Of a DNA stretch of 64,000 nucleotides, positions 9,157 through 17,518 are shown piece after piece (position 1 is the stretch's first letter; the number at the start of each line of letters is the position of its first letter). The DNA comes from Gammaproteobacteria bacterium. Lineage in GTDB: Bacteria; Pseudomonadota; Gammaproteobacteria; Natronospirales; REEB76. The position numbers were made by a program, and so were the translations under genes. The notes under the pieces are model-generated. The model did not search any database and was not told where the DNA came from. It saw only the letters and a list, made by a program, of their open reading frames with translations. The DNA lies in assembly GCA_035279405.1 (NCBI GenBank), contig DATEHU010000017.1, positions 124,001 to 188,000 of the forward strand. The letters are read 5' to 3'.

Positions 9157-10947
9157 TTAAGTCGTGGGCTTGCCGGCCGGTTCACTCCGGCTGTCCTCCG
9201 CGAACAGGCGCCGGAGTTCCTCGGCGGCTTCCTTGGTGGTTTGTATGTATTTGGCTTCGTCGTGGAACACGGCGTACTGGCGCTGCAGCAGCTCCTCATC
9301 GTAGTGCTGGAACTTGTCCAGCAGCGCGCGGGTTGCGTGCGCCGGTTCACCCAGACCTTCTAGCACAGCTTCGGTGAGTTTCAGGCTCGAATACAGGGTC
9401 TCGCGCACGATCGCCTTCACGCCCAGTTCCGTGAGCAGATGCGCGTGGTAACGGTTGCGGGCGCGGGCGTACACCGGGACGAGCGGGAAATTCTTGCGCA
9501 CCGTCTCGGCCGTGCGCACCGAAGCCGCTACGTCGTCTATGGCGAGCACGAATACCTTGGCCTGTTCGACGTGCGCCGCGCGCAGCAGCTCCAGGCGCGA
9601 GGCATCACCGTAGTACACCTTGTTGCCGTAACGGCGCAGGTCGTCCACGTCCTCGAGGTTTGCATCCAGCGCGGTGAACGTGATTTTCTTGAGACGCAGC
9701 ACGCGGCCCACGATCTGGCCGAAGCGGCCGAAGCCCGCGATTACCACCGGATTGCCGGGCTCGTCAATGCGGTCAAACGGCGGCGGCGCCTTTTTCGCAT
9801 CTAGGCGCGCCATGACTTTTTCATCGAACAGTACCAGGAAGGGCGTGGCCGCCATCGAGAGCGTCACGGCGAGATTCAGCAGGTCGGTGAGCGGCTGGCT
9901 GAAAATCCGGTAGCCGGCGGCGCTGTTGAAAATCACGAAGGCGAATTCGCCTCCCAGCGGCAGGGTGAAGGCCAGGTTGCGTGACGCGGTACGCGGCAGT
10001 TGATATAGCCGCCCCATACCGTAAAGCACCGCGCCCTTGATGATCAGCATGCCGGCGGTCACGCCGATGACGATGAGCGGAATGGTTGCGAGTAGTCCCA
10101 GGTTCACCGACATGCCCACTGCCAAAAAGAACAATCCCAATAGCAGACCCTTGAAGGGTTCGATGTTGGCTTCCAGCTCGTGGCGGTAACTGGAGTCCGC
10201 GAGCAGCACGCCGGCGATGAAGGCGCCCAGGCCCATGGACAAGCCGACAGCGTTGGCGATGAGCGCGGCACCGATCACGATCAGCAGCGCGGCGGCGGTG
10301 AAGATTTCCGGATTGCCGAAGCGCATCACGAAGCGGAATACGGGTTTGAGAACGTAGCGCCCGCCAAAGATCAGCGCGGCCATCACCACCACGATGATGA
10401 TGACGGAGCGCAGGAAATGCGCTTCGTGAATGGGCGCACCGCCGTGCACCACCTTGAGCAGCGCCAGTACCGGAATCGCCGCGATGTCCTGGAACAGCAG
10501 AATGCCGAACGCCGCGCGGCCGTGTTGCGTGGTGAGTTGTTTCTTCTCTCCCAGCATCTGCAGCACGAAGGCGGTGGACGACAGGGCCAGCCCGAAGCCC
10601 ACCACCAGCGCCGTGATCCAGTCGAGACCGAGGGCGCGCGCGCCGAGCGCCAGGATGATGGTGCTGACCACGACCTGCACCGCACCCATACCGAATACGG
10701 TGCGGCGCAGCGCCCACAGACGTGAAGGTTGCAGCTCCAGCCCGATGATGAACAGCAGCAGCACCACGCCGATCTCGGAAAAATTCAGCAGCGCATCCAC
10801 GCCGGTGATGAGCTTCAGTCCCCAGGGACCGATGACCACGCCGGCAATCAGATAGCCGAGCACCGAGCCGAAGCCGGATTTGCGCGACAGCGGAACCGCG
10901 ATGCACGCGGCGATGAGGAACACCAGTACCTGTGGCAGGAAGCTCAT
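9157..10947 (-). CDS. Kef-type K+/H+ antiporter (CPA2) with TrkA-N domain
   Basis: A 596-residue monovalent cation:proton antiporter-2 protein. About 12 membrane helices (residues 1-385) carry the family blocks GYLIAGVVIGPWG and QDIAAIPVLALL. A cytosolic RCK/TrkA-N domain follows, with the nucleotide-binding GFGRFGQIVG at about residue 400 and an acidic partner further on. KefB/KefC proteins extrude K+ in exchange for H+ when glutathione adducts bind. No kefF/kefG quinone reductase subunit is beside it, so the ligand control may differ. The ATG at 10947 has GGAG 6 bases upstream; a GTG at 10959 lies inside that ribosome-binding region and is less likely. Confidence 0.92.
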   Translation of the reverse strand: MSFLPQVLVFLIAACIAVPLSRKSGFGSVLGYLIAGVVIGPWGLKLITGVDALLNFSEIGVVLLLFIIGLELQPSRLWALRRTVFGMGAVQVVVSTIILALGARALGLDWITALVVGFGLALSSTAFVLQMLGEKKQLTTQHGRAAFGILLFQDIAAIPVLALLKVVHGGAPIHEAHFLRSVIIIVVVMAALIFGGRYVLKPVFRFVMRFGNPEIFTAAALLIVIGAALIANAVGLSMGLGAFIAGVLLADSSYRHELEANIEPFKGLLLGLFFLAVGMSVNLGLLATIPLIVIGVTAGMLIIKGAVLYGMGRLYQLPRTASRNLAFTLPLGGEFAFVIFNSAAGYRIFSQPLTDLLNLAVTLSMAATPFLVLFDEKVMARLDAKKAPPPFDRIDEPGNPVVIAGFGRFGQIVGRVLRLKKITFTALDANLEDVDDLRRYGNKVYYGDASRLELLRAAHVEQAKVFVLAIDDVAASVRTAETVRKNFPLVPVYARARNRYHAHLLTELGVKAIVRETLYSSLKLTEAVLEGLGEPAHATRALLDKFQHYDEELLQRQYAVFHDEAKYIQTTKEAAEELRRLFAEDSRSEPAGKPTT

Positions 10948-11093
10948 GGCAGTCTCCACGCGTGCGACGGCCTAGCTTAGCAAGCTTGGATTGTGAGAGC
11001 GGCCGGGTTGATCACTGAGCCGCCTGCCACGATAACTACATCGCATGCGAGGCAAGCTGCGCGCGTAGTCCAGAGCAGAGGAGAACCTTTCTA

Positions 11094-11327
11094 TTCCCTC
11101 CTTTGAAAAAGGAGGGTGAGGGAGGATTTGATCTGAAAATCCCCCTTCGTTCGGACTTCGCAATCCTGCTCGGTCCGAACGCCCAGGGTGGCCCTGCACA
11201 CTCTGCCATCCTGCATCGTGTTCAGGTCCAGGGAGACCGTCCCTGGTCTCCCGCACATCGCTTCGCGATGAGCCCATGGCCACCCGTTCAGCGCTTCGCG
11301 CCTCACCCCCCTTTTTCAAAGGGGGAT
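11094..11327. repeat. Composite dispersed repeat, copy 1 (element A)
   Basis: A block of about 230 bases bounded by CCCTCCTTT/AAAGGAGG and CCCCCTTTTT/AAAGGGGG hairpins. The inner part (from about 11137) carries CAATCCTGCTCGGTCCGA, TCCAGGGAGACC, GTCTCCCGCACATCGC and GCGATGAGCCC. The same series of blocks occurs reversed at 43444-43659, just upstream of the mature dsbD coding part. No gene of its own is evident; this, with the hom fragment, fills the gap between the Kef gene and the copper cassette. Confidence 0.8.
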
Positions 11328-11362
11328 GGGACATTGGTTCTAAATTGCTCCATTCTTGCCCG

Positions 11363-11515
11363 TTACCGGGAATGCAGCAATTCCCGCGCTGCCTTGAGAA
11401 TATCCGTGAGCACGCCGGCGGCGGTCGGCTCCGGTCCCGCGCCGGGGCCGGCGATGGACAGCGGCACGGGCTGATAGCGGTCCGTCCAGAGGCGCACCAT
11501 GGTTTCCCGCTGTGC
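11363..11515 (-). pseudogene. 3' fragment of a homoserine dehydrogenase (thrA/metL/hom type)
   Basis: Read leftward, this stretch encodes RYQPVPLSIAGPGAGPEPT and then TAAGVLTDILKAAREL with a natural TAA stop. It matches the extreme C-terminus of homoserine dehydrogenases and aspartokinase-homoserine dehydrogenases, where YQPLPL...GAG...VTAAGVFADLL is conserved. Only about the last 50 residues are present; upstream the match ends close to the start of the copper cassette. A second, shorter copy lies at 15351-15437 on the far side of that cassette. Confidence 0.75.
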
Positions 11516-11560
11516 GTACAGTCCGAAGGGGGGGCGTAGCGGCCACGTGGGTGGCGTGTC

Positions 11561-11566
11561 TATAAT
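11561..11566 (+). promoter_or_regulatory. Possible -10 box ahead of the copper cassette
   Basis: A perfect TATAAT lies 7 bases before the ATG at 11574. No convincing -35 box is seen at the usual distance. A GC-rich dyad (GCCACGTGGGTGGC, about 11542-11555) sits just upstream, in the place an activator of the MerR type could use. If the box is real, the first message would be nearly leaderless. Confidence 0.35.
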
Positions 11567-11573
11567 CCGCTTC

Positions 11574-11906
11574 ATGAATGCGCGCAACCGCTTCCGTCTG
11601 CTGTTTGCCCTGAGCCTGGTAGCGGCGTTGACCTTTGTATCTGCCGGCCCGGTGAGCGCGTTGGCGCAATGCTGTCAAGCCGAGGCGGCGCAAATATACG
11701 ACGCCCGTTGCGACACGCACGGTACGTGTGGGCACGGGCAGGACCTGTCGGTCTGCTGTGGTGGCGTCTGCACGGCCCCGGCGATTTCCGCGGCCCCTCT
11801 GATTCCCACGCGCGCGCCGCAGGACCGGAGTTATGCTCGCGGACTTCCCGTCTCACCTGTCCTCCAATGGCTCGAACCTACCGACACTCCGCCCCCGAGG
11901 CGCTGA
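11574..11906 (+). CDS. Small secreted Cys-rich protein of the copper cassette (CopL/DUF2946-like)
   Basis: A 110-residue protein with a signal peptide (NRFRLLFALSLVAALTF, cleavage near residue 30). The mature part carries QCCQAE, a CDTHGTCGHG stretch and a CCGGVC cluster, so it could bind copper or another soft metal. Small proteins of this kind (CopL, DUF2946) often precede copA in Xanthomonads and relatives, where they affect cop expression or bind Cu. The Pro/Arg-rich tail (TDTPPPRR) is also seen in that group. It is immediately upstream of the CopA-CopB fusion. The family call is tentative; the cysteine content, export signal and position are what can be seen. Confidence 0.6.
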   Translation: MNARNRFRLLFALSLVAALTFVSAGPVSALAQCCQAEAAQIYDARCDTHGTCGHGQDLSVCCGGVCTAPAISAAPLIPTRAPQDRSYARGLPVSPVLQWLEPTDTPPPRR

Positions 11907-12002
11907 CCTCCCGCAACCGATAAACGCCCGCACCCGCAGGGGCGCGGGGAATCGTCCAACCGGGCGTCCCATGTGCGTCCGGCACGATGCCGGAGGTGTT
12001 TC

Positions 12003-14633
12003 ATGTTTTCCGTCTCTCGCAAGGCGCCACTTGGTGCGCCGCTCACCCTGTTTGCAGCTCTGATACTCGCCGTGGGCATGCAGCCCGCGTCCGCCAGAAC
12101 CTACGATCTGACCATCGCGCGCACGCCGATCAACATCACGGGCACGCCGACGACGGCCGTTACCGTCAACGGCGTGTTGCCCGGCCCGACGCTGAACTGG
12201 CACGAAGGCGAGCACGTAATCATCCACGTGACCAACAAGCTCAAGGTGCCAACCTCGATCCACTGGCATGGCATCCTTTTGCCGGCAGACATGGACGGGG
12301 TGCCGGGCATCAGCTTCATGGGCATCGCGCCCGGTATGACCTTTACCTACCGCTTCACGGTCAAGCAGGCCGGCACCTACTGGTACCACAGTCACAGCGG
12401 CGGCCAGGAGCAGGAAGGGTTTTACGGCGCTATCGAGATTACTCCGCAAGAACTTCCACCCTTTCACTACCAGCGTGACTATGCCGTGGTGCTTTCAGAT
12501 TGGAGCGATGAGTCGCCCGGGCAAATCATGGCGAACCTCAAGAGCCAGCCCGATTACTACAACTACGCGCAGCGCACCGTGCCGGAGTTTTTCCACGACA
12601 TCGCCGCCAAGGGGCTCGGCGCGACGCTCTCCGATCGCCTGACGTGGGGGCGGATGCGCATGAGCCCGACCGACCTCAGCGATGTAACCGGCGCGACCTA
12701 TACCTATCTGATGAACGGCAAGACGGATGCGCAAAACTGGACCGCGCTCTACACGCCTGGCCAGCGCGTGCGTCTGCGCCTGATCAACGCCTCCTCGATG
12801 ACGTACTTCGACGTGCGCGTGCCGGGGCTCCAGATGACTGTGGTGCAGGTGGACGGACAGGACGTCAAGCCGGTCACGGTGGATGAGTTGCGCATGGCAA
12901 TCGCCGAAACCTACGACGTGATCGTGACGCCGAAGGACGGCCGTGCCTACACGATCTTCGTCCAGAGCATGGATCGTTCCGGCTACGCGCGCGGCACGCT
13001 CGCCCCGCACGCGGGGATGGTGGCGGCGGTGCCGCCGATGGATCCGCGCCCGTTGCTCACTATGCGTGATATGGGCATGAACATGAGCGGCATGCAGGGT
13101 ATGGACAACATGCCGGGCATGAAGATGGAGAGGCGCGAGGCCGAGCCGACCGCAAGTCAGCCGGCAATCGAAGACATGCCCATGCCGGAGCACGCCATGA
13201 GCATGAAAAGTACAAACACAACGCCCCCGGCGCAGGTCTCGCACGCCCCTCACTCGAATCTACCCGCGGCCGCAGGTAGTAAGGAAAAGAGGCCGGCATC
13301 GGATATGTCTGAGATGGCCGGCATGATGCACGCCATGACATTGCCGGCTGCGTCGGCCACGGCCGCGACACCGGCGTACGCGCCACCCGTGTACCCCGGC
13401 GTGGGCGTCGCGCATATTGCCGAGGCACCCATGAGCCGTCTCGACGATCCCGGCAACGGCCTGCGTGGCAACGGGCGCGTGGATCTTGCCTATGCCGATC
13501 TCGAAAGTCTGAAGCCGCATCCCGACCCGGCGCCCGACCGCACCATCGTGCTGCATCTCACCGGCAACATGGAACGTTACATGTGGTCGTTCAACGGCAA
13601 GAAGTACGCCGAGTCGGTGCCGCTCAAGATGCATTTCGGCGAGCGTGTGCGCATCGTGATGATCAACGACACCATGATGAATCATCCGATTCATCTGCAC
13701 GGCATGTTCATGGAACTGCAGAACGACCATGGGGTACACAATCCGCTGCTGCATACCGTCAACGTGCAACCCGGCGAAACGCTGAGCGTGCTGGTCACGG
13801 CGGATGCTCCCGGTGGCTGGGCGCTGCACTGTCATCTGCTCTATCACATGGAAGCGGGCATGTTCCGCGAAGTGCTGGTGATGCCGCCGCCCGGCGCCAC
13901 GGACCCGGCGGTCTATTCGACGCCGGCTTTCGCCGATGCCCGCGGCCACACGACCGGTGTTCCGTCGCCGCCCCAAGAACGATTCACGATGGCGGACACG
14001 AAACTCCACCGGCAGGTGCTGCTCGATCAACTCGAATACCAGTCCGGCCTCGGCGCGAGTTCCGATGCCCGCGCCTGGGATGCGCAGGCGTGGTTCGGCG
14101 GCGATTACCGGAAGCTGTGGCTCAAAACCGAAGGCACCCGCAGCGGCGGTCATACCGAGGACGCCAATCTGAGCACCTTCTACGATCGCGCGTTCAGTCC
14201 ATACTTCGACTTCCAGGCCGGCGTGCGTCACGACTTCGGCGGTGGGCCGGCGCGCAACTGGGCGGCCTTTGGCATTCAGGGGCTCGCGCCGTACTTCTTC
14301 GACGTTGAACTCACGGGCTACCTCGGCCCCGGCGGGCGCACGGCGGCGCGCGCCAAGCTGCGTTATGAGTTGCTCTTTACGCAGCGTTTGATTCTGGAGC
14401 CCGAACTGGAGGCGAATTTCTACGGGCGCGACGATGCCGCGCGCCAAATCGGCAGCGGCCTGAGCGATGTCTCTCTTGGCTTCAGGCTGCGCTACGAATT
14501 CAGTCGCAAGTTTGCGCCATACCTGGGCATCGTCTGGCGCGAGCGTTTCGGCAAAACTGCTGATTTCGTGCGTGCGCGCGGTGAGCGCCCCGACGATCGG
14601 CAATGGGTCGCGGGCTTGCGCGTCTGGTTCTGA
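12003..14633 (+). CDS. CopA-CopB fusion: multicopper oxidase joined to outer-membrane copper resistance barrel
   Basis: An 876-residue protein. Residues 1-31 form a Sec-type signal peptide ending QPASA. Residues 32-626 are a CopA/PcoA-type multicopper oxidase with all four copper motifs: HWHG (near 87), HSH (near 130), HPIHLHG (near 561) and HCHLLYHMEAGMF (near 610). A Met-rich region (GMNMSGMQGMDNMPGM and later Met/His clusters) lies between the second and third cupredoxin domains. From about residue 663 the sequence is CopB: LLDQLEYQ, DAQAWFGGDYRKLWLKTEG, AGVRHD, GLAPYFF and a terminal aromatic residue (WF) as in outer-membrane barrels. In other bacteria copA and copB are separate genes. 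The ATG at 12003 has CGGAGG 6 bases upstream. The protein should oxidise or sequester periplasmic Cu(I). Confidence 0.88.
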   Translation: MFSVSRKAPLGAPLTLFAALILAVGMQPASARTYDLTIARTPINITGTPTTAVTVNGVLPGPTLNWHEGEHVIIHVTNKLKVPTSIHWHGILLPADMDGVPGISFMGIAPGMTFTYRFTVKQAGTYWYHSHSGGQEQEGFYGAIEITPQELPPFHYQRDYAVVLSDWSDESPGQIMANLKSQPDYYNYAQRTVPEFFHDIAAKGLGATLSDRLTWGRMRMSPTDLSDVTGATYTYLMNGKTDAQNWTALYTPGQRVRLRLINASSMTYFDVRVPGLQMTVVQVDGQDVKPVTVDELRMAIAETYDVIVTPKDGRAYTIFVQSMDRSGYARGTLAPHAGMVAAVPPMDPRPLLTMRDMGMNMSGMQGMDNMPGMKMERREAEPTASQPAIEDMPMPEHAMSMKSTNTTPPAQVSHAPHSNLPAAAGSKEKRPASDMSEMAGMMHAMTLPAASATAATPAYAPPVYPGVGVAHIAEAPMSRLDDPGNGLRGNGRVDLAYADLESLKPHPDPAPDRTIVLHLTGNMERYMWSFNGKKYAESVPLKMHFGERVRIVMINDTMMNHPIHLHGMFMELQNDHGVHNPLLHTVNVQPGETLSVLVTADAPGGWALHCHLLYHMEAGMFREVLVMPPPGATDPAVYSTPAFADARGHTTGVPSPPQERFTMADTKLHRQVLLDQLEYQSGLGASSDARAWDAQAWFGGDYRKLWLKTEGTRSGGHTEDANLSTFYDRAFSPYFDFQAGVRHDFGGGPARNWAAFGIQGLAPYFFDVELTGYLGPGGRTAARAKLRYELLFTQRLILEPELEANFYGRDDAARQIGSGLSDVSLGFRLRYEFSRKFAPYLGIVWRERFGKTADFVRARGERPDDRQWVAGLRVWF

Positions 14634-14647
14634 AAAAGGAGCATTCC

Positions 14648-15304
14648 GTGAAAAGACATACCGAACATGTTCTGGTCGGCGTCGGCGTCTTGGCCGCGAT
14701 CGTAATTGGCCTTGGCCTTTTTGTCTGGTCCGGCATTTACAACATAGGCGCCGACGATCACCATTTGCGGGTCACATACAGGGTGCTGCAAATCCTGCGC
14801 GATCGCTCGATCCGGGCGCGCGCGGACGACATCCAGGTGCCAAACCTCGACGACCCGCAACTGATTCTGAAGGGCGGCAGGCAGTACGCGGCGATGTGTG
14901 CCCAGTGCCATCTCGAACCCGGTATCGGGAATTCCGAGCTGCGCGAGGGCATGTACCCGCAGCCGCCGAATCTCTCGCAGGAGCATTTCGATCCCAGGGT
15001 CGCGTTCTGGACGATCAAGCACGGCATCAAAATGAGCGCGATGCCAGCCTGGGGCCAGAGTCATGATGACGCGACGATCTGGAGCATGGTGGCCTTCATG
15101 GGGAAACTTCCCGGCATGACCCCCGAACAGTACAAGGCCACCGTTGCCAAGCTGCCGCCGGGTGAGGATACGGACATGCATGCGGACGAGGGGCATCCCC
15201 ATTCGCATGCCGTACACGGACGCATGACAACGCCGGCACCCGGGATGACCTCGATGCCGGGCAGGACTGCCCCGCCTTCCGCAGGGACGGGCAGCGGTGA
15301 CTGA
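14648..15304 (+). CDS. Membrane-anchored c-type cytochrome
   Basis: A 218-residue protein with an N-terminal membrane anchor (about residues 8-30) and one haem c site, CAQCH, near residue 85. A later MSAMPAW motif offers a methionine as the sixth ligand. The C-terminal tail is rich in His and Met (DMHADEGHPHSHAVHG), which suggests metal binding. The GTG start is supported by AAAGGAG 6 bases upstream and lies 14 bases after the CopA-CopB gene, so the two are co-transcribed. It may carry electrons from Cu(I) oxidation by the neighbouring multicopper oxidase; that role is inferred. Confidence 0.82.
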   Translation: MKRHTEHVLVGVGVLAAIVIGLGLFVWSGIYNIGADDHHLRVTYRVLQILRDRSIRARADDIQVPNLDDPQLILKGGRQYAAMCAQCHLEPGIGNSELREGMYPQPPNLSQEHFDPRVAFWTIKHGIKMSAMPAWGQSHDDATIWSMVAFMGKLPGMTPEQYKATVAKLPPGEDTDMHADEGHPHSHAVHGRMTTPAPGMTSMPGRTAPPSAGTGSGD

Positions 15305-15350
15305 GCTCGGCCTCAGAAATCCATCGTGGCCCGGAGTTCCGCTTCCAGGC

Positions 15351-15437
15351 TTAGCTCCGACGCAATCGGTGCGCGGCTTTGCGAATGTCGGTGAGCACGC
15401 CGGCCGCGGTGAGTTCCGGCCCCGCACAGTTCTTGCC
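15351..15437 (-). pseudogene. Second 3' fragment of a homoserine dehydrogenase
   Basis: Read leftward it gives GPELTAAGVLTDIRKAAHRL and then a TAA stop, the same C-terminal block as the fragment at 11363-11515. At the DNA level 37 of 45 aligned bases agree between 11396-11440 and 15381-15425. It lies directly after the copper cassette and before the permease operon. The rest of the gene is absent. Confidence 0.7.
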
Positions 15438-15498
15438 CTTGTCAAGATGCGAACGGCCCGTTATTTTGACTTGATGGCGACAAGGCGAGGGTAACGCG

Positions 15499-15690
15499 AT
15501 GTGCCGCTGGAAACGCGCCTGCTGGATTGTGGGTTTGTTCGCAATACCGTACGTGCCGGTGTTGTGGGTCGGGCTGTACAACCACGCGCAGCCGGCGGTC
15601 TTCGGCATCCCGTTCTTCTACTGGTTCCAGTTCGTGTGGATCATCGCGACGGCGATCGTCACCGCCGTGGCGTATCTGGCCAAAGTCTGA
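15499..15690 (+). CDS. DUF3311 small membrane protein
   Basis: A 63-residue protein with two hydrophobic helices (IVGLFAIPYVPVLWVG and FYWFQFVWIIATAIV), typical of DUF3311. The family almost always precedes a sodium:solute symporter gene, as here, and is thought to be an accessory subunit of the permease. The next gene begins 22 bases after its stop. Confidence 0.85.
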   Translation: MCRWKRACWIVGLFAIPYVPVLWVGLYNHAQPAVFGIPFFYWFQFVWIIATAIVTAVAYLAKV

Positions 15691-15712
15691 ATATCATCAA
15701 TCGGAACCGCAC

Positions 15713-17260
15713 ATGAACTGGCCTGCGCTCACGGTGTTTGTGCTGCTGTTTGCCCTGGTGACGGTGCTGGGGTTCGTGGCCGCACGCTGGCGGCGCGGCA
15801 ATCTCAATCACCTGAACGAGTGGGGCCTGGCGGGACGGCGCTTCGGCACGGTGGTGACCTGGTTTCTGCTCGGCGGCGATCTCTACACCGCTTATACCTT
15901 CGTGGCGGTACCGGCGCTGGTATTCGGCGCGGGCGCCATCGGCTTTTTCGCGTTGCCGTACACGCTCATGGTGTATCCGTTCGTGTACGTGGTGTTTCCG
16001 CGCCTGTGGTCGGTCGCGCGCACGCACGGCTACGTGACCGCATCGGATTTCGTGCGCGGCCGTTACGACAGCGGCCTGCTGGCGCTGGTGGTGGCGATCA
16101 CCGGGATCCTCGCCACCATGCCGTACATCGCGCTGCAGCTTGTCGGCATTCAGGTGGTGATCGCGGCCATGGGCTTTACCGGCAGCGGGCTGATTGGCGA
16201 CGTGCCGCTCATCATCGCGTTCGCGATACTCGCGGCCTTCACCTACACCAGCGGCCTGCGCGCGCCGGCGCTGATCGCGGTGGTGAAAGACCTGCTTATA
16301 TATATCGTCATCATCGCCGCCGTGATCATCATTCCCATGCAGCTCGGCGGCTACGGCCACATCTTCGCGGCCATCCCCGAAGCCAAGTTGTTCCTGAAAC
16401 CGCCGGCCGGCGGCAATCTCGGCAGCTACAGCGCCTATGCCACGCTGGCGCTCGGCTCGGCGCTCGCGCTGTTCCTGTATCCGCACTGCGTCACCGGCGT
16501 GCTGAGCGCGAACGGCCGCCGCACCATCAAACGCAACATGTCGCTGTTGCCAGCGTATTCACTGGTGTTGGCATTGATCGCGTTTTTGGGCTACATGGCT
16601 TACGCCGCGGGCGTACAACACGATCCGGCGTATGCCGGCTGGTTCAAGCAGTACGGGACGACGTTCGCGGTGCCGGCGCTGCTGCTGCATTCTTTCCCGG
16701 CGTGGTTCGCGGGCGTGGGTTTCGCGGCCATCGCCATCGGCGCGCTGGTACCGGCCGCGATCATGTCCATCGCCGCATCGAACCTGTTCACGCGCAACAT
16801 CTACAAGGAATACCTCAAGCCGGGCGCGACGCCGGAACAGGAAGCCAAGACCTCGAAACTCGTGTCGCTGATCGTGAAGCTCGGCGCGCTGGCCTTCATC
16901 ATCTTTCTGCCCGAGTCGTACGCCATCCAGTTGCAGTTACTGGGTGGCGTGTGGATCATCCAGACGCTGCCGTCCGTGGTCATCGGGCTTTACACGCGCT
17001 GGCTGCACCGCTGGGCGCTGGTCATCGGCTGGGTTTGCGGTATGGCCGTGGGCACCGCCATGGTGGCGGCGCAGAACTTCAAGACTTCGATTTATCCGCT
17101 GCACCTGGGCGCGCTCACAGTGCCGGGCTACGCCGCGTTGTATTCCGTGATCATCAACATCGCCGTGGTGATTGTGTTGACGGTGATACTGCGCGCGTTG
17201 CGCACGCCGGCCGGCCACGATCAAACTTCGCCGGATGACTACGAGCGCGAGGCCGCGTGA
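15713..17260 (+). CDS. Sodium:solute symporter, monocarboxylate permease type (MctP-like)
   Basis: A 515-residue integral membrane protein of the SSS family with about 13 helices. Family blocks include LAGRRFGTVVTWFLLGGDLYT-like sequence after the first helix, YVTASDFVRGRYDSG, and the conserved LFLYPH and RRTIKRNM segment. The pairing with DUF3311 is typical of MctP-like carriers of lactate, pyruvate or other monocarboxylates. The substrate is inferred from the family. Start chosen at 15713, where the hydrophobic N-terminus begins. The stop overlaps the start of the next gene by 4 bases. Confidence 0.9.
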   Translation: MNWPALTVFVLLFALVTVLGFVAARWRRGNLNHLNEWGLAGRRFGTVVTWFLLGGDLYTAYTFVAVPALVFGAGAIGFFALPYTLMVYPFVYVVFPRLWSVARTHGYVTASDFVRGRYDSGLLALVVAITGILATMPYIALQLVGIQVVIAAMGFTGSGLIGDVPLIIAFAILAAFTYTSGLRAPALIAVVKDLLIYIVIIAAVIIIPMQLGGYGHIFAAIPEAKLFLKPPAGGNLGSYSAYATLALGSALALFLYPHCVTGVLSANGRRTIKRNMSLLPAYSLVLALIAFLGYMAYAAGVQHDPAYAGWFKQYGTTFAVPALLLHSFPAWFAGVGFAAIAIGALVPAAIMSIAASNLFTRNIYKEYLKPGATPEQEAKTSKLVSLIVKLGALAFIIFLPESYAIQLQLLGGVWIIQTLPSVVIGLYTRWLHRWALVIGWVCGMAVGTAMVAAQNFKTSIYPLHLGALTVPGYAALYSVIINIAVVIVLTVILRALRTPAGHDQTSPDDYEREAA

Positions 17261-17511
17261 ACATCCCGCGCATCATCGGTCTCACCGCGGCAGCGCTTAC
17301 CACGCTTTCCCTGTTGCCGCAGGTATGGCGCTCATTCAAGACGCGCGACACGCGCGGCATTTCACTCGGCATGTACGTGGCGTATACGGTAGGCATCGCG
17401 CTGTGGCTGGTGTATGGTCTGCTGATCCACGACTTGGTGGTGACGCTTGCCAATGCCGTGACATTGATTTTTGCGGCTGTCATCCTTACGCTCAAACTGA
17501 GATTTGGGTGA
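17257..17511 (+). CDS. SemiSWEET / PQ-loop transporter
   Basis: An 84-residue three-helix protein with the PQ motif (LSLLPQVWRSFKTRDT) of SemiSWEET sugar transporters, followed by GISLGMY and a conserved Asn (TLANAVTL). Such proteins work as dimers and allow passive passage of small sugars. The GTG start overlaps the permease stop (GTGA), so the two are translationally coupled. The substrate is not known. Confidence 0.88.
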   Translation: MNIPRIIGLTAAALTTLSLLPQVWRSFKTRDTRGISLGMYVAYTVGIALWLVYGLLIHDLVVTLANAVTLIFAAVILTLKLRFG

Positions 17512-17518
17512 ATCACAC

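Noticed and set aside
11973-12003. A twin-arginine-like motif (CRRCFM) in front of the CopA signal peptide if translation began at the GTG at 11973
   Set aside because: The two Arg codons are the CGG AGG of the ribosome-binding site for the ATG at 12003. The match is a by-product of that sequence, so a Sec-type signal starting at 12003 was preferred.
13260-14603. A 447-codon open frame opposite the CopA-CopB gene, and similar long frames opposite lhr, rho, groEL and glnE
   Set aside because: All lie antisense to strongly supported genes, lack ribosome-binding sites and have the composition expected of antisense shadows.
11574-15304. Intact integrative element carrying copper genes
   Set aside because: No integrase, transposase or tRNA site is seen, and the flanking 45-base repeats have 8 differences. 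At most it is an old, decayed integration.
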